NCBI GenBank assembly: GCA_016710525.1
Contig: JADJVQ010000048.1
Span: forward strand, 1 to 64,000
Origin: Burkholderiaceae bacterium
GTDB taxonomy: Bacteria > Pseudomonadota > Gammaproteobacteria > Burkholderiales > Burkholderiaceae_E
Direction of reading: 5' to 3'
Length of the DNA: 64,000 bases
Below are positions 1-8,259 of this stretch, one piece after another. A program made the position numbers and the translations under genes. Within the stretch, counting starts at the first letter, position 1. The number at the start of each line of letters is the position of its first letter. Below the pieces are notes generated by a model, which worked only from the letters and a program-made list of their open reading frames with translations, made no database searches and was not told the DNA's origin.

Positions 1-1583
1 CTTCCCTGGAGCTATTTCCTGGCGATGTCGGCCAACGAGCGGCTATGGGGCAGCAATCTGCAGCGCGAGACCGAACTGGCCGGTCCGGGTGCCTTTCGCA
101 CCGCCAGCGAAGAGCGACTGCGCGGGCGCACCCGCGAGGTGGTCGCGATGCCGCGGCTCAACGGCCGGCTGTCGGCGCGCGACACCGTGATCCTGCGCGG
201 CATGTTGCTCGGCTCCGAATCGCACAGCCGCCTGGACAGCGCCTACAGCGGCCAGACGGGCACCGGCACGCCGATTTCCGGCACCACCCTGGAGTCGGCC
301 GAGTCGCGTCGGCATCTGATCCAGTTGCGCGGCGATTGGACGAGGCGGCTGGCCAGCAGCCGTCTCGAAGTTCGCCTGTCCGGCGACACCGCCACCGAAC
401 AGCATGAACGCGAGCGCACGAGCAGCGCCGCGACCGGTCTCGCGCGAACCGATTCCACCACCTTGTACGGCGACCGGCGCCGCGAGCGCAGCCTGCAGAC
501 CTCGGCCAAACTGACCGGGACCGAGGGTTCGCACGTCTGGATGGCCGGCGCCGAACTCGAATTGCGGCGCCTGGACGTCACCACCTCGACCACGCCGGCC
601 GGCGAAGCGGTCCAGGCACGCTCCTACGATTCGTCGCTCGCGCGGCGTGTGCTGTGGGGCCAGAACGAATGGGGCTGCCGGCCAGCACCACGCTCACCGC
701 CGGACTGCGCCTCGAATCGCTGGCCCGCAGCAGCCGATTCGACGGCATCAGCCGGGACGAGAACCGCACCCAGTGGCAGCCTTCGCTGCACACCCGCACG
801 CCGCTGGGCGACGGCCTGCAGTTTCGCAGCAACCTTGCGCGGACCAGCCGCATTCCCGCGCTGGCCGACACGATCGACCGGGTCACGCCCAGCCTTGGCG
901 TGAACTCGCCGACGCGGCCCGACTCCGTCGGCAATCCGGCCTTGAAGGCCGAGAGCACCTTCAGCTTCGATGCCGGGTTCGAGAAGCGGCTGGCCAATCG
1001 GGGCCAGGCCGGCCTGAACGTGTTCGTGCGCTCGATCGACGAGCTGATCATCCGGCGCACCAGCGAGGTCAATGGCCGCTGGCTGCAGCGCCCCGAAAAC
1101 CTCGGCCGTGCGATGGCCTGGGGCCTTGAGGCCGACGTCAAGACCGACCTGGCCGCGCTCGGGGCGCCGGGATGGAACCTGGGCACCACGGCCAGCCTGC
1201 TGCAGTCGCGGCTGCAGGGCGACCAGGGCTACAGCGGGCGCATCCCGGGGCAGGCGCATTATTTGCTGAACATCAACATTTCCCGGCCGATGCCGCGGGC
1301 CGGCGGATTCTTCGGCGGCGCGTCAGTGAACTTCACCGGCGCCTCCGACATCGGGTCGAACACCAGCACCCAGGGACGCGAGCACGCCTATGTCAGCGTC
1401 GACGCGTTTGTCGGCCAGGTAGTAGCAGGGCTCGGCTATTGGCGGCTGGGCTTGTCCAATCTGACCAATGCGCGCAAGAACCGCGAGCGCGTCGATGCCG
1501 ATTCCGCCGGTGGACTTCGGACCGAACGTTCGGTGGAGCGCTACCAGACGCGCGTGTTCCTGTCGGTCGGCACCCGCTGGTAG
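1..1583 (+). pseudogene. TonB-dependent outer-membrane receptor, 5'-truncated by window edge and frameshifted
   Basis: C-terminal part of an outer-membrane beta-barrel receptor that would import a ligand with energy from TonB. The reading frame is open from base 1, so the signal peptide, plug domain and N-terminal barrel lie outside the window. The visible sequence is rich in alternating polar/hydrophobic barrel strands and contains the receptor-like stretches NPALKAEST and TNARKNRERVD. It ends in RVFLSVGTRW, with the terminal aromatic residue expected of a BAM-assembled barrel. The frame changes near 673: up to NEWG it is read in frame 1, then LPASTTLTAG continues in frame 3, as if one G were missing from the run at 671-674. 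The ligand cannot be predicted. The break may be a sequencing error rather than a real mutation. Confidence 0.8.
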
Positions 1584-1673
1584 CAGGCAGGGCAGGACCG
1601 GGCGCGCATGTTGCGGCCCGGTGTCGACAGGTACGGATGGCGCGGCGAGGACTTCCGCCCTCGCGGCCCGCCG

Positions 1674-2848
1674 TCAGGCGGCCGGCCGCCACTCCTTCTT
1701 GAGCCGCTTGGCGATCGACCAGCGGTGCACTTCGGAGGGGCCGTCATAGATCCGGAAGGCGCGGATGTCGCGGAAGATCTGCTGCACCGGCGAGTCGCCG
1801 GTGACGCCCAGGCCGCCCAGCACCTGCACGCAGCGGTCGGCCACGCGGTACAGCGCCTCCGACACCGCGACCTTGGCCATGCTCGACTCGGACGTGCCCG
1901 GGTGTCCCTGGTCCAGCACCCAGGCGCACCAGTCGATGGTCAGCTCGGCCTGCTTCAGGTCGATCTCGTTGTCGGCCAGCATGAAGCCGACCCCTTCGTG
2001 ATCGATCAGCGGCTTGCCGAAGGCGCGCGCCGCTGGCAGGCATAGCCGATGGCGATGTCGTGGGCCCGCTTGGCCGATCCCCACCAGCGCATGCAGTGGG
2101 TGAGGCGCGCCGGCGCGAGTCGGATCTGAGCGTACTTGAAACCCAGATCCACCTCGCCCAGCACCTGCGAGACCGGCACGCGCACGTCTTTCAGGCTGAC
2201 CACCGCATGGCCGCCCGGCATCGAGCGGTCGATGGTGTCCAGCGTGCGGATCGATGTGAATGCCCGGCACGTCCATGTCGGACAGGAACATGGTCGCCCC
2301 GCCGCTGGTGCGCGCCATGATGATGGCCAGTCCCGCGCCTTCGGCCCCGTGATCAGCCACTTGCGCCCGTTGATCACCCATTGATCGCCTTCCAGGCGCG
2401 CCGTGGTGGTCATCATCGAGGGGTCGGAGCCGGCGCCCTCGTCGGGCTCGGTCATCATGAACGCGGAGCGGATCTCGCCGGCCGCCAGCGGACGCAGCCA
2501 GCGCTCTTTTTGCGCCGGCGTCATCACCTTCTGGAAGATGTGCATGTTGCCCTCGTCGGGCGCCATGCAGTTCATCGCGACCGGCCCGAGCATCGAGTAG
2601 CCGCAGGCGCGCAGCACCGTCGCGGTTTCGCGGTGAGTCAGGCCATAGCCGCCCCATTCGGGCTCGACCTGCGGCGCGAGCAGGCCGGCGGCGCGCGCCT
2701 TGGCCTGCATCTCGCGGCGCAGTTCGTCGGTCGGTCCATGGTGGTCGATGCGCGGATCTTTTTCATAGGGGATCACCACCTCGCGAATGAATCGGGCGGT
2801 GCGTTCTTCGAGTTCCAGCTCGCGCTGGCCGCGGGCGAGTTCGATCAT
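1674..2848 (-). pseudogene. Acyl-CoA dehydrogenase, interrupted by three small indels
   Basis: FAD-dependent acyl-CoA dehydrogenase family protein of about 390 residues, last gene of the minus-strand operon that starts at 7223. It would oxidise an acyl-CoA to an enoyl-CoA. The start ATG at 2848 gives MIELARGQRELELEE. The mid domain has SAFMMTEPDEGAGSDP and the C-terminal domain has AFGKPLIDHEGVG and QVLGGLGVTGDSPVQQIFRD, ending KKEWRPAA. Three frame changes are visible: one G short in a G run (plus-strand C run 2345-2348), one extra base near 2248, and two extra bases in a GC dinucleotide tract at 2021-2032. Correcting all three gives exactly 391 codons including the stop. All lie in low-complexity tracts, so an intact gene with assembly errors is as likely as a pseudogene. 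Confidence 0.82.
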
Positions 2849-2894
2849 GGTCGTGCTTTCGTGAGTGAAACGCAGAAGGGGCGGATACCCGGTG

Positions 2895-2927
2895 GCCTGC
2901 GCCGCGTCCAGAGGACGCGGCGCAGGC
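2895..2927. repeat. Perfect 15-bp stem, 3-nt loop hairpin between sulfurtransferase and acyl-CoA dehydrogenase genes
   Basis: The 15 bases at 2895-2909 are the exact reverse complement of 2913-2927, with a 3-nt loop. It sits in the 85-bp gap inside the minus-strand operon. No T-run follows on the minus strand, so it is not a classical intrinsic terminator. It could act as an mRNA-stabilising or attenuating stem between the two genes. Confidence 0.75.
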
Positions 2928-2933
2928 GAGCAT

Positions 2934-3836
2934 TCAGGCTGCGCCGCGCAGTTCGATGGGCAGCTCGGGATTGGCCGACCATTCGAGCAGCGAATTGTCG
3001 TACAGCGACCATTGCGGATGGCCCAGCATCTCGAGCACGAAGGCCGTGATGCTGGCAGCGATGCCGCCGCCGCAATAGGTGATCGCACGATCGGCCTGCC
3101 ACACCCCGGCGGCCTGCAGCTGGGCGCGCAGGACATCGTCGGGCAGCAGCCGGTTGGTCAGCGGATCGATCATGTCGCGCGCGGGTGCACTGACGCTGTT
3201 GGGGATGCAGCCGGGGCGGCCATAGTGCGCCCCGCCGATGCCCAGGAATTGTTCGCGGCTCAGGGCGTTGATCACCCGCGTGGCCGGATCGTCGAGCACC
3301 GACAGCACGCCTTGCGCGTCGGTGATGCGTTCGGGCCGGCGCTGCACCCGGTACGGGGTGGGCGTCACCGCGGGCGGCGTCGCCGTGAGCGGCCGGCGCT
3401 CGTCGCGCCAGCGCTCGAAGCCGCCGTCGAGCAGGGACACGCGCGCATGCCCGGCGGTGTGCAGCACGTACCAGACACGGGTGACCGAGCCCAGGTAGCC
3501 GCTGCCGTACAGCACGACATGGTGCTCGTTGCCGATCCCCAGTTCGCCCAGCCTGGCCTCGATCTGGGCATCGGTCGGGAACGTGTAGGCATAGCGGCCG
3601 GCGGGGTCCGACAGGTCGGTGGCCATGTTCAGGTAACGCGCGCCGGGCACGTGCGCCTGCTGGTAATGCGCGAGTCCGCTTTCGACCCGGGAGGGTCCGA
3701 CCGGCTGGGGGATCAGCTGCGCGCTGCAGTCGATGATGCGCAGGCTCGGATCGTCCAGGCGGGCGTGCAGCCATTCGGGGCTGACCAGCATCCGGGCGCG
3801 CTGCGAGTGCGGCTGAGGGGGCGTGTCGGTCGTCAT
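2934..3836 (-). CDS. Rhodanese-domain sulfurtransferase (thiosulfate/3-mercaptopyruvate type)
   Basis: Two-domain rhodanese of 300 residues that would move a sulfane sulfur from thiosulfate or 3-mercaptopyruvate to an acceptor. The N-terminal inactive domain begins VSPEWLHARLDDPSLRIIDCSAQ and carries the usual HVPGARYLNM and VLYGSGYLGSVTRVWY stretches. The C-terminal domain has the active-site loop ITYCGGGIAAS, whose Cys is the expected nucleophile. The ATG at 3836 overlaps the stop of the upstream dioxygenase by 4 bp (ATGA), so the two are probably translationally coupled. A sulfurtransferase in a catabolic operon is unusual; it may repair Fe-S or thiol centres or handle a sulfur-containing substrate. 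The CGGG loop does not decide between thiosulfate and mercaptopyruvate specificity. Confidence 0.88.
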   Translation of the reverse strand: MTTDTPPQPHSQRARMLVSPEWLHARLDDPSLRIIDCSAQLIPQPVGPSRVESGLAHYQQAHVPGARYLNMATDLSDPAGRYAYTFPTDAQIEARLGELGIGNEHHVVLYGSGYLGSVTRVWYVLHTAGHARVSLLDGGFERWRDERRPLTATPPAVTPTPYRVQRRPERITDAQGVLSVLDDPATRVINALSREQFLGIGGAHYGRPGCIPNSVSAPARDMIDPLTNRLLPDDVLRAQLQAAGVWQADRAITYCGGGIAASITAFVLEMLGHPQWSLYDNSLLEWSANPELPIELRGAA

Positions 3837-4791
3837 GGCGCGACCTGGTAGTTGCCCGCCATCACCTGCACCGGCTCGCGCATGCCCTCTGCGGCCACGC
3901 GGGCCCGAAAGGCGCGCGCTTCGGCCAGTTGTTCGGGCGGCAGCCAGGTCCGGTCGTGGCCCCACAGGCTGGGGCCGTGGTGCATTTCCTGTGCCTGCCA
4001 GGTGGCGGGTTCGATCGCCCGGCCCCCCCAGCCGTATTCGACCATGAAGCTGTCGGGCGTGCGGGCGTAGAACGAGGTCATGAAGTCATTGGTGTGCCGG
4101 CCCAGCGTGGTGCCGATCCGCCCGGGTTCGGCCTGCGCGATGTCGTAGGCCTGGCCGACGTCATCCAGGTTCATCACTTCCATCATCACATGGTGGATGC
4201 CGCGCCGGCCGGTCTCGATCAGCGCCAGGCTGTGATGGCGGGGATTCAGATGAAAGAAGTAGGCCTTGAACGGCCGCACGCAGAAATCGCTGAGCCGAAA
4301 TCCCAGCAGGTCCTGATAGAACCACAGCAGATCGTCGATGCGCTCGACGTGGAACACGACATGCCCCATGCCCATCGAATCGGTCCGAAACCCCGATATC
4401 GGCCGGCCGGCGCGGAAGGGCTCGCCTGCCAGCGCGGCCGAGTGAAAACTTCCAGCCGATTGCCGGCCGGGTCGCGAAACCAGATGCCCTCGGCGATGGC
4501 GCGGGCATCCCGCTCGGATGCGCTGAGAGGCTGCACCGCCACGTTGGCCTGGGTCAGGCGGCCGGCCAGTTCGGCCAGCGACGCTTCGTCACGTGTCTCC
4601 CAGCCGAAGTAGTCCTCGGCGAGCGGGTCGCTCGAAACCACGATGCGCTGCATCCGGTCGTCCATCCGCAGGCGCAGTCGGGAGCCCGAGCGCTCCGCCA
4701 GATCCAGTCCGAGCAGGCCGGGCGCATAGGCGGACCACTCGTCGAGCTTGTCGGATCGGATGCCGAGGTAACCAAAGGATTCGAGTGTCAT
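3833..4791 (-). pseudogene. Extradiol ring-cleavage dioxygenase (BphC/HsaC-like), one frameshift
   Basis: Type I extradiol dioxygenase of the vicinal oxygen chelate fold, expected to open a catechol ring next to the hydroxyls using Fe(II) or Mn(II). The ATG at 4791 gives MTLESFGYLGIRSDKLDEWS and is preceded by GGAGA. The C-terminal half has the three metal ligands in family context: His in MGMGHVVFHV, His in GIHHVMMEV and Glu in SFMVEYGWGG, plus GRHTNDFMTSFYARTP. The frame changes near 4444-4447: adding one C restores NRLEVFHSAALAGEPFRAGR, matching the family pattern, and gives exactly 320 codons including the stop. It overlaps the sulfurtransferase by 4 bp. Substrate is unknown; biphenyl-type or steroid-type catechols are typical for this branch. 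Confidence 0.85.
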
Positions 4792-4864
4792 GCTCACGGT
4801 TCTCCACGGATAAGGCGCCGGGTGCCAGCGGCCGGCAATTGCGGGACGGCGTCCGGGGCGGGCG

Positions 4865-5654
4865 CTAGATGCGGTCGAGGTAACCGAAGCTGCCGTGGTC
4901 GCGGACCTCGGTGGCCGCGTCGCGCAGCGCCGCCATGGCGGCCCGGTAGAACGACGAGGCCACGCTGACTCGCTTGACGCCAGCCTGCTCCAGTTCGGGC
5001 ACGCTGAACGATTTGCCCTTGATGCCCGCCATGAAATTGACCGGCGCGCTGACGGCCTGGCAGACCGCGCGCACCGCGGCAAGGTCCGGCAATCCCGGGT
5101 GCGAACAGCACCTCGGCGCCAGCCTTCTCGAAGGCCTGCAGACGGCGGATGGTGTCGTCGAGATCGGCGCGGCCGTGCAGGAAGTTCTCGGTGCGTGCGG
5201 TCAGCACCAGGGGCACCGGCAGGCGGCGCACGGCCTCGGCGGCTGCGGCGATCCGTTCGACCGCCAGGCTGAAATCGAAGATCGGATGCGAGGGGTCGCC
5301 GCTGGCGTCCTCGATCGAGGCACCGGCAAGGCCGGTTTCGCCTGCCAGCGCAAGGGTCTGGGAAACGGTGTCGGGATCGTCGCCAAAGCCTTTTTCGAGG
5401 TCCGCCGACACCGGCAGGTCGGTCGACTGCACGATGAGGCGCGCGTGCGCCAGGGCTTCATCGCGGCTGACTTGCCCGTCGCGCCTGCCCAGTACCCCGG
5501 CGCTGGCGCCACTGGAGGTGGCCAGCGCCAGGAATCCCAGCCCCGCCAGTGCCCTGGCGGATCCGGCATCCCAGGGATTGGGCATGACGAACGCGCCCGC
5601 TGCCCGGTGCAGCGCGCGGAACCGGGCGGCGCGGGCGGCGGGGTCGGTGCTCAT
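4865..5654 (-). pseudogene. Isocitrate lyase/PEP mutase family protein, one frameshift
   Basis: Member of the ICL/PEPM superfamily of Mg-dependent TIM-barrel C-C lyases (methylisocitrate lyase, oxaloacetate hydrolase and related enzymes). Visible landmarks are FVMPNPWDAGSARAL, the acidic strand VSADLEKGFGDDPDTV, GASIEDASG and LVLTARTENFLHGR. The C-terminal quarter (LPDLAAVRAVCQAVSAPVNF to HGSFGYLDRI) lies in another frame; removing one base near 5093 joins FAPG to LPDLAAV and gives 263 codons including the stop. The length of 262 residues suits the short subgroup rather than true isocitrate lyase. The ATG at 5654 overlaps the stop of the upstream DUF35 gene by 4 bp. It may cleave the C4/C5 product of ring degradation, but that is inference. 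Confidence 0.8.
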
Positions 5655-6052
5655 GCTGGCGTGAACATCGGCACCGGGGGGCCGCCCTCGGTGGGCTTGA
5701 AGACCACCCGAACCTTCTGGCCGATGCGCAGCGCATCGAGGTCGCAGTCGACGATGTTGGTCAGCATGCTGACCCCTTCGTCCAGGGTGACGTAGGCGAT
5801 CGCGAATGCGATGGGGCCGGCGCGACGGGTGACGCTCACGCTGTAGATGGTGCCGGTGCCCGGGGATGCCTTGAACTCGGTGCGGTCGCTGCCGCAGTGC
5901 GGGCAGATCGGGCGCGGATACCAGTGGAACTGCTTGCAGTCGTTGCAGTACTTGACCACCAGTCGGCCTTCGCCGGCGGCCTTCCAGAACTCGGCGTTGT
6001 CGGGGTAAACGGTGGGCGCGGTCAGTTTGCGGTCTTGGGCCATCAGAGTCAT
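5651..6052 (-). CDS. DUF35-type Zn-ribbon/OB-fold protein, partner of the thiolase-like protein
   Basis: A 133-residue protein with an N-terminal helix, a rubredoxin-like zinc ribbon (CNDCKQFHWYPRPICPHCG, two CxxC pairs near residues 36-55) and a C-terminal OB fold (GTIYSVSVTRR to PTEGGPPVP). Such proteins form heteromers with SCP2-type thiolases and thiolase-fold aldolases and help channel acyl-CoA. It starts 4 nt after the thiolase stop and overlaps the next gene by 4 bp, so the pair is clearly co-expressed. A second possible start, MAQDRKL, lies three codons further in. Confidence 0.9.
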   Translation of the reverse strand: MTLMAQDRKLTAPTVYPDNAEFWKAAGEGRLVVKYCNDCKQFHWYPRPICPHCGSDRTEFKASPGTGTIYSVSVTRRAGPIAFAIAYVTLDEGVSMLTNIVDCDLDALRIGQKVRVVFKPTEGGPPVPMFTPA

Positions 6053-6056
6053 CGAT

Positions 6057-7223
6057 TCACTCCCGTTCCATGATCAGGGTGCCGCTGCCGTGGCGATTGC
6101 CCAGCAGGCCGCCGGTGCCGTGCGCGAGCGCCAGCTTGCAGTCCTTCACCTGGACCGCCGGATGCGCTTCGCCGCGCAGCTGGCGCACCGCCTCGATCAC
6201 CTTGGTGATGCCGCCGCGGTTGGCCGGATGGTTGTTGCACAGGCCGCCGCCGTCGGTGTTGAAGGGCAGCTTGCCGACGCCGGAGATCAGGTTGCCGTCG
6301 GCGACGAACTTGCCGCCTTCGCCCTTCTTGCAGAAGCCCAGGTCTTCGAGCTGCAGCAGCACGGTGATGGTGAAGCTGTCGTAGATGGAGGCGTACTGGA
6401 TGTCGCTGCGCGACACGCCGGCTTCCTCGAAGGCTGCCGCGCCCGAGCGGATCGCGCCCGAGTAAGTCAGGTCGACCTTGCCGCCGTCCTGGCCCTTGAT
6501 CGCTTCGCCCGCGCCGATGATCTTGACCAGCGGGCGCTTGAGCGCACGGGCGATTTCGGGCTTGACCACCAGCAGCGCACCGCCGCCGTCGCTGACCACG
6601 CAGCAGTCCATGCGGTGCAGGGGGTCGGCGATGACCGGCGAGTTGATCACGTCTTCGACGGTGACCACTTCGCGCAGCATCGCGTGCGGATTGTGCTGGG
6701 CGTGGTGCGAGGCCGCCACCTTGATCCAGGCGAGCTGTTCGCTGGTGGTGCCGTACTCGTACATGTGGCGCGCGGCGACCATCGCATAGCTGTTGACCGT
6801 CACCTGGAAGTAGGGACTTTCAAAGGGCGAATCCGGGACATTGGCAATGATCGGGCGCGGCAGCGTGCCGCTGTGCGATTCGCTGCGCGGACGGCCGGCC
6901 AGTGTGATCAGCGCGATGCTGCACTTGCCGGCCGCGATCGCCTGGGCGGCATGCGAGACATGCAGCAGGTATGACGACCCGCCGACGTCGGTCGAGTCGA
7001 CATGGCGCACCTTCAGGCCCAGGTAGTCGACCATGCTCAGGCCGCCCATGCCCGGCGCGTCGCCGGCACAGAAATAGCCGTCGATGTCGCGCAGGCTCAG
7101 TCCGGCGTCCTCCAGCGCACCCTTGGCGCACTCGGCGTGCAGTTGCGCGACCGTCTTGTTTTCAGCCTTGCGCGTGGGGTGCTCGAATGCCCCCGCGATG
7201 TAGGCCTTGCCCCGAATGCTCAT
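6057..7223 (-). CDS. SCP2-type thiolase-like protein (possible Ltp2-like retro-aldolase)
   Basis: First gene of the catabolic operon, 388 residues, thiolase fold. The ATG at 7223 has a good ribosome site (AAGGAG) upstream. The position of the thiolase nucleophile, normally Cys in an S-rich loop, reads DVGGSSYLLH, with no Cys. The C-terminal catalytic CxG is replaced by AHGTGGLLG, while the GGGLCNNHP histidine loop is kept. Loss of both cysteines together with an adjacent DUF35 gene is the pattern of thiolase-fold aldolases such as actinobacterial Ltp2, which cleave a side-chain aldol adduct, rather than of true thiolases. Assignment to the thiolase fold is firm; the aldolase activity is inferred. 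Confidence 0.85.
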   Translation of the reverse strand: MSIRGKAYIAGAFEHPTRKAENKTVAQLHAECAKGALEDAGLSLRDIDGYFCAGDAPGMGGLSMVDYLGLKVRHVDSTDVGGSSYLLHVSHAAQAIAAGKCSIALITLAGRPRSESHSGTLPRPIIANVPDSPFESPYFQVTVNSYAMVAARHMYEYGTTSEQLAWIKVAASHHAQHNPHAMLREVVTVEDVINSPVIADPLHRMDCCVVSDGGGALLVVKPEIARALKRPLVKIIGAGEAIKGQDGGKVDLTYSGAIRSGAAAFEEAGVSRSDIQYASIYDSFTITVLLQLEDLGFCKKGEGGKFVADGNLISGVGKLPFNTDGGGLCNNHPANRGGITKVIEAVRQLRGEAHPAVQVKDCKLALAHGTGGLLGNRHGSGTLIMERE

Positions 7224-7394
7224 GCTGGTGAATCTCCTTGGAATGGGCGGCGAATGTCCGGCGAACCCCGCGCGGCCCCGCACGGGCGGCGCCCGACGGC
7301 GTGCCGGACGCAGTCGGGTTCGATCCTATCATCGGCCCGCCACCCCGGGATTTCAGGGATGAAAACATCGACCGGGAGCGCGTGCCGCAAATCC

Positions 7395-8141
7395 TCAAAG
7401 GGTGAGGCCGCCGTCGACATGCAGGGTCTGGCCGGTGATGAAGCCGGCATCCGGACCCAGCAGGAAGGCGATGACACCGGCGATTTCATCGGGCAGGGCG
7501 ATTCGGCCGATCGGTGTGATGGCGGCCACCTGCTGCCAGTAGGCCGGCACGAGGCCGGCTTCGACATGCTTGTCTTTGCGCACGAAGCCGGGCGCGACCG
7601 CGTTGACGGTGGTTCCAGTGGCGGCGACCTCACGCGCCGCCGCCTTGACCAGCGCTTCGACCGCCGCCTTGGCCGAGGCCGTGGCGGGGTACACAGCACC
7701 GGGCAGGTTGAACCGATGGGCGACGAACGAGCTGACCGCGACGAAACGTCCGCCCGGTGCGCGCGCCAGCATCGGCAGGGCGGCCTGCATCAGCCGGGTC
7801 AGGCCGACCACCATGAACTGCAGGACTTCGCTCAGGCGATCGGGGTCGAGCGTCATCAGGGGCTGGTCGAGCGCATACCCGGCGTTGGCGACGACCGCCC
7901 GAAGGGGGCGGCCGACCTCGCCAGCGGCGGCGAGCAGTTCGGCCACCGTGCCGCTGAGGGCCAGGTCGCCCACCACCAGCGTGGTCTGTGCGCCCAGGGC
8001 CTGGCAGGCGGCGGCCTCGCGTTCCAGGGCCGCGCGGTTGGATCCGGTATGCAGGACCAGGTGCCGGCCGGGGCCGGCCAGTCGTCGTGCCGTCGCAGCG
8101 CCAATGCCGGACGCCGCACCCGTGATCAGGGCCACTCCCAT
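7395..8141 (-). CDS. Short-chain dehydrogenase/reductase
   Basis: NAD(P)-dependent SDR of 248 residues. It has the Rossmann motif TGAASGIGAATARR near the N-terminus, NAGYALDQP, the catalytic-Ser region VAVSSFVAHRF, and the C-terminal GFITGQTLHVDGGLTL typical of FabG-like enzymes. The catalytic YxxxK is unusual: the region reads AVYPATASAKAAVEAL, so the only Tyr is seven residues before the Lys and a Thr occupies the normal Tyr position. It lies 170 bp upstream of the thiolase operon on the same strand and may be part of it. Substrate unknown. Confidence 0.85.
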   Translation of the reverse strand: MGVALITGAASGIGAATARRLAGPGRHLVLHTGSNRAALEREAAACQALGAQTTLVVGDLALSGTVAELLAAAGEVGRPLRAVVANAGYALDQPLMTLDPDRLSEVLQFMVVGLTRLMQAALPMLARAPGGRFVAVSSFVAHRFNLPGAVYPATASAKAAVEALVKAAAREVAATGTTVNAVAPGFVRKDKHVEAGLVPAYWQQVAAITPIGRIALPDEIAGVIAFLLGPDAGFITGQTLHVDGGLTL

Positions 8142-8259
8142 GCCGCACTCCCGTCGAAGAAGCTGTGTGAGGGGAGATCGTACGGCAGGAATGCCGGGTG
8201 CGGCAGATGCCGGCGCACGGCCCCGGGCGTGGGCCGGGGCGCGGGCCGGGGCGCGGGTC

